A stretch of 37,295 bases of DNA from Betaproteobacteria bacterium RIFCSPLOWO2_12_FULL_68_20 (GTDB lineage Bacteria; Pseudomonadota; Gammaproteobacteria; Burkholderiales; SG8-39). Position numbers and translations under genes: made by a program. The notes below the pieces were generated by a model. It worked only from the letters and a program-made list of their open reading frames with translations. It made no database searches and was not told where the DNA came from. This document shows, piece by piece, positions 27,347 to 37,295 of this stretch. How positions within the stretch are numbered: position 1 is the first letter of the stretch; each line of letters begins with the position of its first letter. The stretch lies in contig MERQ01000108.1 in assembly GCA_001770655.1 (NCBI GenBank), positions 1-37,295 on the forward strand, given 5' to 3'.

Positions 27347-28395
27347 TGTTCCTCCTGCGCTGGATGTGGGCCAACCTGAGAAACGAAGTGCTGGTGCTGC
27401 CTTCGCGCATCCTCGCGCTCGCCTGGGTCGTCGCGGTGCTGCTGCTGCCGCTCGCGTTTCCGGACGCGTACGTGCTGCGGATCGCCACGTTTGCGTGCCT
27501 GTTCGCGATCTTCGCGGCGAGCTGGGACCTGCTCGCCGGCTATACCGGGCAGGTCAGTTTCGGGCATGCGCTCTTCTTCGGCGCGGGGGCCTACGCCTCG
27601 GCGCTGCTGTCGTTGCGCCTGGGGCTGTCGCCCTGGTTCACGGTCTGGATCGGCGCGGCGGTCGCGACCGTGTTCGGGGCGGTAGTAGGCTTCCTGTGCC
27701 AGCGCCTGCGGGGCGCGTACCTGTCGCTCGCCACCCTCGCGTTTCCGCTGATCGCCCTGGGGCTGTTGTTCGCCTTCCCGGACTTCTCCGGCGGCGAGCT
27801 GGGCGTTTCCGGGCTGCGGCGGCTCGCGGCAAGCGCGACCGGCAACTACTACGTCGCCGCGCTGTCGATGCTCGCGATCGTGTTCGGGCTGTGGCTGCTC
27901 GCCGACTCGAAGTTCGGAATCGTGTTGCACGCGATTCGCGACGACGAAGTGGCGGCGCGCGCATCGGGAATCAATACGCCGCGCTACAAGCTCGCGGTGT
28001 TCGCGCTGTCCGCCGCCGCGGCCGGCTTCGCCGGCGCGCTGTTCGCGCACTACCTGCGGATCGCGGGACCCTCCACGCTGGAGGTGGCGCTCTCGTTCCA
28101 GGTCGTGATCTGGGGGATCTTCGGCGGTGCGGCGACGATCTACGGACCGGTCGCCGCGGTGTTCATCCTGTACCCGCTTACCGAGTGGCTCGGCAGTTAC
28201 GGGGCGTTCGGCGAGTTGCGCCTGCTTGCATTCGCCGTGATCGTGCTGCTCGTGCTGCTGTTCATGCCGCGCGGACTCGCGCCCTGGGTGCGCGACAAGG
28301 TCGAAAGCCAATGCCCGCGCTGCAAGCAGCGCAACCGCGCCTGGCGCAGCGTGTGCCGGCTGTGCAACGCCCCGCTGCGGCTGGGCGCCGCCTAG
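27346..28395 (+). CDS. livM: Branched-chain amino-acid-type ABC permease LivM with C-terminal zinc ribbon
   Basis: 349 residues. The permease core has SWDLLAGYTGQVSFGHALFF, then GAGAYASALLS, the coupling loop FGIVLHAIRDDEVAARASGI, and IWGIFGGAATIYGPVAAVFI. After the last helix and RGLAPWV there is an unusual cytoplasmic tail with Cys323-x2-Cys326-x10-Cys337-x2-Cys340, a small zinc-ribbon pattern (CPRCKQRNRAWRSVCRLCN). Ordinary LivM proteins end shortly after the final helix. The ATG overlaps the livH stop, with GGAGGAG upstream. It converges on the hbpS-like gene with 1 bp between stops. Confidence 0.9.
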   Translation: MFLLRWMWANLRNEVLVLPSRILALAWVVAVLLLPLAFPDAYVLRIATFACLFAIFAASWDLLAGYTGQVSFGHALFFGAGAYASALLSLRLGLSPWFTVWIGAAVATVFGAVVGFLCQRLRGAYLSLATLAFPLIALGLLFAFPDFSGGELGVSGLRRLAASATGNYYVAALSMLAIVFGLWLLADSKFGIVLHAIRDDEVAARASGINTPRYKLAVFALSAAAAGFAGALFAHYLRIAGPSTLEVALSFQVVIWGIFGGAATIYGPVAAVFILYPLTEWLGSYGAFGELRLLAFAVIVLLVLLFMPRGLAPWVRDKVESQCPRCKQRNRAWRSVCRLCNAPLRLGAA

Positions 28396-28396
28396 C

Positions 28397-28897
28397 TCAG
28401 AACTCGATCCGCTCGCGGATCGCTTCGATCCCGGCGCGCGCGCAGCTGTCGTCGGCCTCGCCGCCGGGCGCGCCCGAGACGCCGATCGCGCCGAGGATCG
28501 AGCCCTGCGCCTCGATCGGCAGCCCGCCGCCGACCATCACGACGCGCGGCAGGTTGCGGATGCCGCTTTGCGGCTGGCCGGGTTGCGTCATCTTCGCGAG
28601 CTCGGAGGTGGCGGTGCGGAAGCTGGCCGCGGTCCAGGCCTTGCCGATCGCGGTGCGCGGCGTGTGCGCCCCGGCGAAGCGGTCGCGCAGCATCACCTGC
28701 GGGACTCCGGCGCGGTCCGCCACCGCTACGGCGACCTGCCAGCCCGAGTTGCGGCATTTTTTCTGCGCCGCCTGGGCGGCGGCGAGCGCCGTTTCGGGGG
28801 TGAGCACGCGGATGGTGAAGGTGGCATCCTGCGCCGCGACCGGGAGCGCGAGGCCCGCGGCAGCGGCGAGCGCGGCGCCCGCAAGCTGGATTCTCAT
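28397..28897 (-). CDS. Exported GlcG/HbpS-family protein (DUF336)
   Basis: 166 residues. The signal peptide MRIQLAGAALAAAAGLALPV ends AAQD. The GlcG/HbpS-type domain follows: LTPETALAAAQAAQKKCRNS, GWQVAVAVADRAGVPQVMLR, then AHTPRTAIGKAWTAASF, VVMVGGGLPIEAQGSILGAI and GVSGAPGGEADDSCARAGIE. Relatives bind heme or have unknown roles in glycolate or aromatic pathways. A GTAGGAGA Shine-Dalgarno gives the ATG. It lies 9 bp after livF, so it is the third gene of the minus-strand livG-livF unit and may be linked to the transported compound. Confidence 0.85.
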   Translation of the reverse strand: MRIQLAGAALAAAAGLALPVAAQDATFTIRVLTPETALAAAQAAQKKCRNSGWQVAVAVADRAGVPQVMLRDRFAGAHTPRTAIGKAWTAASFRTATSELAKMTQPGQPQSGIRNLPRVVMVGGGLPIEAQGSILGAIGVSGAPGGEADDSCARAGIEAIRERIEF

Positions 28898-28906
28898 GTT
28901 GGTCTC

Positions 28907-29656
28907 CTACAGACCGAGGTAACCGGCGCGCAGGGTCTCGTCGGCCATGAGCTGCTCCGCTTTCCCCTGCGCGATGATCTTGCCCTGCGACAGCACGTAG
29001 CTGCGATCGGCCATGCGGAACACCTGGCCGACCTCCTGCTCGACCAGCAGCACCGGCACGCCTTCGGAGTGAATGCGCCGGATCGCCGCGAACAGCTCTT
29101 CCCTCAGGCGCGGCGCAAGCCCGAGCGAGGGCTCGTCGATGGCGAGCAGCTTGGCCTCGAACATCAGCGCGCGCGCAGTGGCGAGCATCTGCTGCTCGCC
29201 GCCCGACAGCGTCCCGGCGAGCTGCTCCTTGCGCTCGGCCAGGCGCGGGAACAGCGCGAAGCAGCGCTCGAAGCGCCGCGCCGTCTCGGCCGCGCTTCGC
29301 GAGAGGTACGCGCCCGCGCGCAGGTTCTCGAGCACGCTGAGCTCGCGGAACGGGCGCCTGCGCTCGGGGCAGTGCACCAGGCCCAGGCGCCGCACCTCGT
29401 GCGCGCCGAGCGCGTCGATGCGCCTGCCGGAAAAGCGCACCTCGCCTTCGAGCACGATGTCGCCGCTGGTGCCGCGCTTCATTCTCTCCTCCAGGCGCAC
29501 CAGCCCGGAGATCGCGCGCAGCAGCGTGGTCTTACCCGCGCCGTTCGGGCCCACCACGCCGACGAACTCCCCCGCGTCGACCGAGAGCGACACGCCGTTC
29601 AGGATCACCGCCTTGTCGTAGCGCACCGAGAGGTTCGCCACCTCAAGCAGCGGCAT
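28907..29656 (-). CDS. livF: Branched-chain amino-acid-type ABC transporter ATPase LivF
   Basis: 249-residue ATPase. Walker A is GPNGAGKTTLLRAISGL (about 37-53), the LivF-type mid region is RRLGLVHCPERRRPFRELSV, the signature is LSGGEQQMLATARALM, Walker B plus D-loop is LLAIDEPSLGLAPRL, and the switch reads PVLLVEQEV. The Q-loop region HCPERR and length fit LivF. Its start lies within the end of livG (14-bp overlap). It should pair with LivG and power the LivHM permease encoded on the opposite strand. Confidence 0.92.
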   Translation of the reverse strand: MPLLEVANLSVRYDKAVILNGVSLSVDAGEFVGVVGPNGAGKTTLLRAISGLVRLEERMKRGTSGDIVLEGEVRFSGRRIDALGAHEVRRLGLVHCPERRRPFRELSVLENLRAGAYLSRSAAETARRFERCFALFPRLAERKEQLAGTLSGGEQQMLATARALMFEAKLLAIDEPSLGLAPRLREELFAAIRRIHSEGVPVLLVEQEVGQVFRMADRSYVLSQGKIIAQGKAEQLMADETLRAGYLGL

Positions 29657-30413
29657 GCTCGCTTCCCAGGTAGGCTTCGATCACTTTCGGGTCCCTGACC
29701 ACCGCGGCGGGAGGCGCGTCGGCGATGATCTCGCCGTGATCGAGCACGATCACCCGGTCGACGATCGACATCAGCTCCTTCAGCTTGTGCTCGATCATCA
29801 GCACCGCCGGTCCTTCCGAGTGCAGCCGCCCGAAGCGCCCGCCCTTGTGCAGCCGCCGGATCGATTTCGCCAGCAGCTCCGACTCGGCGGGGTTGAGGCC
29901 CCCGAGCGGCTCGTCGAGCAGCAGCAGCTCGGGCTCGGTCGCGATCGCGCGCGCCACTTCCAGGCGCTTCAGGTCGCCCTGCGAGAGCGCCGCAGCGGGC
30001 TCGAGCGCCATGTCGGAGATGCCGACGAACTCGAGCGCGTCCATCGCCTTCGCCTCGATGCGCTTTATCCACTCGCCGCGGCGCCGCGCGCGCGGCGCGA
30101 CCAGCGGCACCATCACGTTGGCGATGATCGGCAGATGGCGGAACGGCCGCATGTTCTGGAAGGTGCCGGCAATGCCGCGGTCGACGACCTCCCACGGGCG
30201 CAGCCCCGTGATCTCTTCGCCGTTGAAGACGATCCGTCCCGCGTCCGGTTTCAGGATCTTCGTGATCAGGCGCAACAGCGTCGTCTTGCCGGCGCCGTTG
30301 GGTCCGATCAGCCCGACGATCTGGTCGCGCCGCAGCTCGAATCCGACTGCGTCGACGGCGACGAGTCCGCCGAAGCGCTTGGTAAGGCGCTCGACGCTGA
30401 AGAAAGGAGGCAT
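29643..30413 (-). CDS. livG: Branched-chain amino-acid-type ABC transporter ATPase LivG
   Basis: 256-residue ATPase with GLVAVDAVGFELRRDQIVGL, Walker A GPNGAGKTTLLRLITKI and the LivG-type Q-loop GIAGTFQNMRPFRHLPIIANV. The signature is the less usual LSQGDLKRLEVARAIA, and Walker B and D-loop read LLLLDEPLGGLNPAE. An inserted Gly/Arg-rich stretch (HKGGRFGRLHSEGPA) sits before the switch strand VLMIEHKL. No strong Shine-Dalgarno is visible. It is the first gene of the minus-strand livG-livF-hbpS unit. Confidence 0.92.
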   Translation of the reverse strand: MPPFFSVERLTKRFGGLVAVDAVGFELRRDQIVGLIGPNGAGKTTLLRLITKILKPDAGRIVFNGEEITGLRPWEVVDRGIAGTFQNMRPFRHLPIIANVMVPLVAPRARRRGEWIKRIEAKAMDALEFVGISDMALEPAAALSQGDLKRLEVARAIATEPELLLLDEPLGGLNPAESELLAKSIRRLHKGGRFGRLHSEGPAVLMIEHKLKELMSIVDRVIVLDHGEIIADAPPAAVVRDPKVIEAYLGSEHAAA

Positions 30414-30443
30414 CGGGCCGGTGCTCGTCTTCTTCCCGCCATG

Positions 30444-30472
30444 TTAGCGCACCCCGCGCCTGCCGCTAGAAT
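30444..30472 (+). promoter_or_regulatory. Weak candidate promoter for the EAL gene
   Basis: TAGAAT (30467-30472) is a good -10, 25 bp before the ATG. The matching -35 at 17 bp, TTAGCG (30444-30449), is poor. It lies in the divergent gap with livG. Confidence 0.28.
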
Positions 30473-30497
30473 AGGCGTCACGAGCGATTCCCCCGCA

Positions 30498-31310
30498 ATG
30501 GATCCGAAACGCGCGCCCTCGCAGGCGGACCGCAAGGTGATCGATCAGACCGACCCCGGGCTCGCCGGCTGGGACAACCCGATCGCGCGCCTCGGCCAGG
30601 CGCTCGAGAAGGACGAATTCTCCCTGTATTGCCAGCCGATCCTCGCGCTGCAGGGCGCCGAGCGCTACCCGATGGGCGAGGTGCTGGTCAGGATGCGCGA
30701 GGAGGAAAGGGCGATGCTGCCCCCGGGCGAGTTCCTGCCCGTGTTCGAGCATTACTACATGATGCCGCAGCTCGACCGCTGGGTGGTGAGCCACGTGGTG
30801 AAGCACCTCGCGCGCGGCTCGCGCTTGCCGCGCTTCACGATCAACGTGTCGGGCCAGACGCTCGACGACCGGGAGTTTCCGAAATTCGCCGCCGGCGAGC
30901 TGATGTCGGCCGGAGTGACAGCCGCCTCGGTCCTTTACGAGATCGACGAGAGCGACACCCTGGCGCGGCTGCAGGCCGCCGCGCGCTTCGCCACGGCCGT
31001 CAAGGCGATCGGGGGCGGGTTGCTGCTCGACGGTTTCGGCCGCCGCTCGGTGTCGTTCACCCCCCTCAAGACGCTGCGCGTGGACTTCGTGAAGGTCGAT
31101 GGCAGCATCGTGCGCAAGCTCCTCACCAGCGAAGTGGCGCGCACCAAGATGAACGCGATCCTGCGCGTCGCCGAGTCCATCGGCATCGGCGTGGTGGCCG
31201 AATGCGTGGAAGACCAGGACGTGCTGGTGCGCCTCAAGGCGCTCGGCGTCGGCTACGCGCAGGGTTTCGGCGTCTACCAGCCGCAGCCGATCGACTCGAT
31301 CGCCGCCTAG
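30498..31310 (+). CDS. EAL-domain protein, probably degenerate c-di-GMP phosphodiesterase
   Basis: 270 residues with one EAL domain (about 30-262) and no other recognised domain or membrane segment. Catalytic positions: Glu61 (GEVLVRM, the EAL motif), Asn116 (INVSGQTL), Glu148 (YEIDES), Asp178 but Gly179 where the second Asp of DDFG is expected (LLLDGFGRRS), Lys199 (FVKVDGS), Glu235 (VAECVED) and Gln255 (YAQGFG). The loop-6 consensus after DDFG is also lost (GRRSVSF). Loss of one metal-binding Asp suggests a c-di-GMP receptor or inactive protein rather than an active enzyme. Its stop overlaps the convergent acyl-CoA ligase stop at CTAG. Confidence 0.85.
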   Translation: MDPKRAPSQADRKVIDQTDPGLAGWDNPIARLGQALEKDEFSLYCQPILALQGAERYPMGEVLVRMREEERAMLPPGEFLPVFEHYYMMPQLDRWVVSHVVKHLARGSRLPRFTINVSGQTLDDREFPKFAAGELMSAGVTAASVLYEIDESDTLARLQAAARFATAVKAIGGGLLLDGFGRRSVSFTPLKTLRVDFVKVDGSIVRKLLTSEVARTKMNAILRVAESIGIGVVAECVEDQDVLVRLKALGVGYAQGFGVYQPQPIDSIAA

Positions 31311-32974
31311 GGGCTTGTTTCGTCCCGCAGCTCGCGGCGCGAGACCTTGCCGACGTCCGTTTTCGGCAGCTCGCCGCGGAACTCCACGATGTGCGGCACC
31401 TTGTATTCGGCGAGCTGCTGCCGGCAGTAGTCCTTGATTTCGTCCTCGCTCACCTTGCCGCGCGCGTCGCCCTGCAGCACCACGATGGCCTTGATGCGCT
31501 GGCCGACCGACGCATCGGCGACTCCGATCACGCCGGCGGCCTTGACCTGCGGGTGGCCATAGAGCACGTCCTCGACGTCCTTGGCGAAGATCGAGTAGCC
31601 CTTGTACTTGATCAGGTCCTTGGAGCGGTCGTAGAAGTGGAAGTAGCCTTCGTCGTCCATGCGCACGATGTCGCCGGTGCGCAGCCAGCGCAGCCCCTGT
31701 GCCTCGACGAACGCGCGCGCACTCTCCTCGGGCCGGTTCCAGTAGCCGAGCATCACGTTCGGCCCGGACAGAACCAGCTCGCCCACTTCCCCGAGCGGCA
31801 CGAACTCCCGGGTCTCGGGGTTCATGACAGCCGCGAGCACATTGGGAACCGGGCAACCGAACGAGCCGGTCTTCGGCCGGTCGAGCGGATTGACGTGGCT
31901 GATGGCGCAGGTCTCCGACAGCCCGTAGCCCTCGATGATGCTCGAGCCGGTGCGCCGGTTCCAGTCCTTCATCGTCGACTCGTGCAGCGTGTCGGCGCCC
32001 GAGAGCACCAGCTTGAGCCGCCGCCAGTTCACCTTGTCGGTGTCCTTGTGGTCCTTGAGGTACTCGTAGAGCGTCGGCACGCCGTAGAACACCGTCGCAC
32101 GGTAGCGCGCCATCGCGGCCAGAATGGCCTCGGTGTCGGGGCTGGTGAACAGCACCAGCAGGTTTCCCTGCGTGATGCCGTTCAGCATGATCACCACCTG
32201 GCCGTAGATGTGGAAAAACGGCAGGAAGGCGAGGATCACCTCGCGGCCGAGCTCGAACCCCGGAAACGCCGCCTGGGCCGCTGTCTGAGCGGCCATCAGG
32301 TTGTAGTGTGAAAGCATCACGCCCTTGGGGTGGCCGGTGGTGCCTCCCGTGTAAGGCAGCGCCGCGATATCGTGCATCGGGTCGATGGCGATCGCCGGTG
32401 GCTTGGGCGGGTATTTCTTGAGCAGGTGCTGCAGCCAGTGGACGTTCGGCGCGGCCGGCACGTCGCCCTGCGTGCCGAACAATCGCTTCAGGACCGGCAG
32501 ATATTCCCCGACATTCGTGACCACCACAAGATCGGGCCTGGCGCCCGATTTCGCCACCTTCTCGTAGAGGATGTCCTGGCAGATCACCGCGCGCGCGCCG
32601 CTGTCCTCGAGCTGGAAGCGCACCTCGTGGCTCGTGTACACCGGGCTGATCGGAGTCACCGTCGCGCCGCACTTGAGCGCCGCGAAGTAGGCGATGATGA
32701 ATTGCGGACTGTTCACCAGGTATAGCGCGACGCGGTCGCCTTTGCGAACGCCCAGATCGGCGAGCGCGCAGGCGAGGCGGTCGGTCGCGTCTCTCAGCTC
32801 GCGGTAGCTGATGCGGCGGCCGTAGAACACCACCGCGGGCCGGTCGGGCGCGCGCCCGGTCGCCTCGTCGAAGGCCTGCGTGACCGCCTTGGCCGGCACT
32901 TCCACGAAGGCGGGCACGCCGTTCTGGTAGTGCTTCAGCCAGGGCTTGGAGAGATATTGGTCGATCGTGCTCAT
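31307..32974 (-). CDS. Long-chain-type acyl-CoA ligase (AMP-forming)
   Basis: 555-residue ANL-superfamily ligase that activates a carboxylic acid with ATP and CoA. The P-loop is YTGGTTGHPKGVM (208-220). Other motifs are FLPFFHIYGQVVIMLNGI, EGYGLSETCAISHVNP (A5), GWLRTGDI-type RWLRTGDIVRMDDEGYFHFY (A7), DRSKDLIKYKGYSIFAKDVE (A8) and PKTDVGKVSRREL (A10). The N-terminal PWLKHYQNGVPAFVEVPA resembles FadD-like long-chain ligases, but chain length cannot be read from the sequence. The ATG at 32974 gives the normal start; the open frame continuing upstream is antisense to rpsL and rpsG. Confidence 0.88.
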   Translation of the reverse strand: MSTIDQYLSKPWLKHYQNGVPAFVEVPAKAVTQAFDEATGRAPDRPAVVFYGRRISYRELRDATDRLACALADLGVRKGDRVALYLVNSPQFIIAYFAALKCGATVTPISPVYTSHEVRFQLEDSGARAVICQDILYEKVAKSGARPDLVVVTNVGEYLPVLKRLFGTQGDVPAAPNVHWLQHLLKKYPPKPPAIAIDPMHDIAALPYTGGTTGHPKGVMLSHYNLMAAQTAAQAAFPGFELGREVILAFLPFFHIYGQVVIMLNGITQGNLLVLFTSPDTEAILAAMARYRATVFYGVPTLYEYLKDHKDTDKVNWRRLKLVLSGADTLHESTMKDWNRRTGSSIIEGYGLSETCAISHVNPLDRPKTGSFGCPVPNVLAAVMNPETREFVPLGEVGELVLSGPNVMLGYWNRPEESARAFVEAQGLRWLRTGDIVRMDDEGYFHFYDRSKDLIKYKGYSIFAKDVEDVLYGHPQVKAAGVIGVADASVGQRIKAIVVLQGDARGKVSEDEIKDYCRQQLAEYKVPHIVEFRGELPKTDVGKVSRRELRDETSP

Positions 32975-33014
32975 GTCGCTCGCAGCGCGATTGTAGCCGC
33001 GCGCGTCCGGGACC

Positions 33015-33032
33015 CGCGTCAACCTTGACGCG
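33015..33032. promoter_or_regulatory. Perfect 18-bp palindrome over the rpsL -35 region
   Basis: CGCGTCAA-CC-TTGACGCG has 8-bp arms and a 2-bp centre. The right arm contains the rpsL -35 TTGACG. The left arm gives TTGACG on the minus strand, facing the acyl-CoA ligase gene, with TACAAT at 32995-32990 downstream of it at a long 21-bp spacing. It could be an operator shared by divergent promoters. No binding protein can be named. Confidence 0.55.
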
Positions 33033-33054
33033 ATGCAAAAAAGCTCTTTATAAT
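33025..33054 (+). promoter_or_regulatory. Sigma-70 promoter of the str operon
   Basis: TTGACG (33025-33030) and TATAAT (33049-33054) with an 18-bp spacer containing an A6 tract, 79 bp before the rpsL ATG. This is the best promoter in the window and fits a highly expressed ribosomal operon. A T6 run follows near the expected transcription start. Confidence 0.85.
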
Positions 33055-33077
33055 CCGGCCTCTTTTTTACTGCGCCG

Positions 33078-33109
33078 GGGCGGCTACGGAGTTCCGATCG
33101 TGGCCGCCC
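33078..33109 (+). promoter_or_regulatory. Stem-loop in the rpsL leader
   Basis: GGGCGGCTACG (33078-33088) pairs with CGTGGCCGCCC (33099-33109) over 11 bp including one G-U, with a 10-nt loop. There is no T tract, so it is not a terminator. It lies in the 5' leader between the str promoter and the rpsL ATG and could bind a ribosomal protein. Confidence 0.55.
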
Positions 33110-33133
33110 GGTTCGTTTCTGGAAACGGAAAAC

Positions 33134-33511
33134 ATGCCCACAGTCAACCAGTTGGTGCGCGGCGTGCGCGCCGCGCCGCGCCGCAAGTCGAAAGTGCCGG
33201 CGCTCGCCGGCTCGCCGCAGAAGCGCGGCGTGTGCACGCGCGTCTATACCACCACGCCGAAAAAGCCGAACTCGGCGCTGCGCAAGGTCGCGAAGGTGCG
33301 CCTCACCAACGGCTTCGAGGTGATCGGCTACATCGGCGGCGAGGGGCACAACCTGCAGGAGCACTCGGTGGTGCTGATCCGCGGCGGGCGCGTCAAGGAT
33401 CTGCCTGGGGTGCGCTACCACATCGTGCGCGGCTCGCTCGACACGCAGGGCGTCAAGGACCGCAAGCAGGCCCGCTCCAAGTACGGCGCCAAGATGCCGA
33501 AGTCCGCATAA
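33134..33511 (+). CDS. rpsL: 30S ribosomal protein S12
   Basis: 125-residue S12, part of the decoding centre. [20 protein letters not shown] opens the protein, with [20 protein letters not shown] and [20 protein letters not shown] in the conserved loops. The lysines at the two classical streptomycin-resistance sites (in TPKKPNS and RVKDLPG) are wild type, so no ribosomal streptomycin resistance is predicted. It is the first gene of the str operon; rpsG follows after only 3 bp. Confidence 0.98.
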   Translation: MPTVNQLVRGVRAAPRRKSKVPALAGSPQKRGVCTRVYTTTPKKPNSALRKVAKVRLTNGFEVIGYIGGEGHNLQEHSVVLIRGGRVKDLPGVRYHIVRGSLDTQGVKDRKQARSKYGAKMPKSA

Positions 33512-33514
33512 GCC

Positions 33515-33985
33515 ATGCCGCGTCGCAGAGAAATTCCCAAGCGCGAGATCCTGCCGGATCCGAAATTCACCAACGTCGAGGTGACGAAGTTCGTCAACGT
33601 GCTGATGACGCGCGGCAAGAAGTCGGTGGCCGAGAGGATCGTCTACGGCGCGTTCGACCTGATCAAGTCGAAGTCGGGCAAGGACCCGGTCGAGGTGTTC
33701 TCGCAGGCGGTGCAGAACGTGAAGCCGGTGGTCGAGGTAAAGAGCCGGCGCGTGGGCGGCGCCAACTACCAGGTCCCGGTCGAGGTGAGACCGGTACGCC
33801 GGGTCGCGCTGGCGATGCGCTGGCTGCGCGAGGCGGCGCAGAAGCGCGGCGAGAAATCGATGACCGTGCGGCTCGCCGGCGAGCTTCAGGAGGCGGCCGA
33901 AGGGCGCGGCGGAGCGATGAAGAAGCGCGAGGAAGTCCATCGCATGGCGGAGGCCAACAAGGCCTTCTCGCACTACCGGTTCTGA
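33515..33985 (+). CDS. rpsG: 30S ribosomal protein S7
   Basis: 156-residue S7, the 16S rRNA 3'-domain assembly initiator, of bacterial length. Conserved parts are [20 protein letters not shown], then [40 protein letters not shown] and [20 protein letters not shown]. In E. coli S7 represses its own operon by binding the rpsL-rpsG spacer. Here that spacer is 3 bp, so control must work differently. fusA follows 7 bp later. Confidence 0.98.
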   Translation: MPRRREIPKREILPDPKFTNVEVTKFVNVLMTRGKKSVAERIVYGAFDLIKSKSGKDPVEVFSQAVQNVKPVVEVKSRRVGGANYQVPVEVRPVRRVALAMRWLREAAQKRGEKSMTVRLAGELQEAAEGRGGAMKKREEVHRMAEANKAFSHYRF

Positions 33986-33992
33986 CCGAAGA

Positions 33993-36110
<2,118 letters not shown>

Positions 36111-36119
36111 GAGCCGGTC

Positions 36120-37295
<1,176 letters not shown>

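Overview
The window is about 37 kb of very GC-rich, gene-dense chromosomal DNA from a betaproteobacterium, probably uncultured (Burkholderiales/Nitrosomonadales-like). I infer this from the proteins themselves and from familiar neighbourhoods: uvrA / MFS / ssb, fmdB / DUF502 / aspS / nudB, ybhP-like EEP / clsB, and the str operon rpsL-rpsG-fusA-tuf. There is no rRNA, tRNA, CRISPR array, insertion sequence or prophage. Coding density is high and genes often overlap by 4 bp (ATGA, GTGA or TTGA). Both window ends cut genes: a GltJ-like permease on the left and tuf on the right.

Layout. (1) 1-3647: acidic amino-acid use. A Glu/Asp ABC permease (partial) and binding protein plus a two-domain cyclic-nucleotide-binding protein lie on the minus strand, divergent from aspartase aspA. 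(2) 3640-6871: a small, apparently frameshifted membrane ORF, acetoacetyl-CoA synthetase and an alpha/beta hydrolase. (3) 6875-7956: a toxin-antitoxin island. It holds a VapBC-type RHH/PIN pair with promoter and operator, then a 25-codon ORF resembling the C-terminal tail of a Gp49/HigB toxin, then an orphan HigA-type antitoxin. (4) 7970-10062, minus: DAHP synthase, a single-domain sirohydrochlorin chelatase (CbiX) and a YpfH-like esterase. (5) 10128-14706: an SbmA/YddA-type ABC exporter convergent with uvrA. (6) 14787-17026: YajR-like MFS transporter, ssb and the zinc-ribbon gene fmdB with an internal 24-bp tandem repeat, closed by an intrinsic terminator. (7) 17106-23928: a tightly packed operon of DUF502, aspS, nudB, a START-like protein, a large lipoprotein of unknown function, an EEP phosphohydrolase and cardiolipin synthase clsB. 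(8) 23930-25125, minus: a hotdog thioesterase and a ComB phosphatase. (9) 25197-30413: a branched-chain-type ABC transporter split into livKHM (plus) and livGF-hbpS (minus) facing each other. (10) 30498-32974: a degenerate EAL protein convergent with an acyl-CoA ligase. (11) 32975-37295: the str operon behind a strong sigma-70 promoter whose -35 lies in a perfect palindrome.

Most of the window is housekeeping. The best candidates for something not yet described are the hybrid TA locus (6894-7956), the HxCxCxH lipoprotein and its operon (20485-22002), the zinc-ribbon tail on LivM, the degenerate EAL protein, and the palindrome between the acyl-CoA ligase and rpsL. No sequence search was possible. 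Family names come from motifs and recall, and functions of unknown genes are not asserted.
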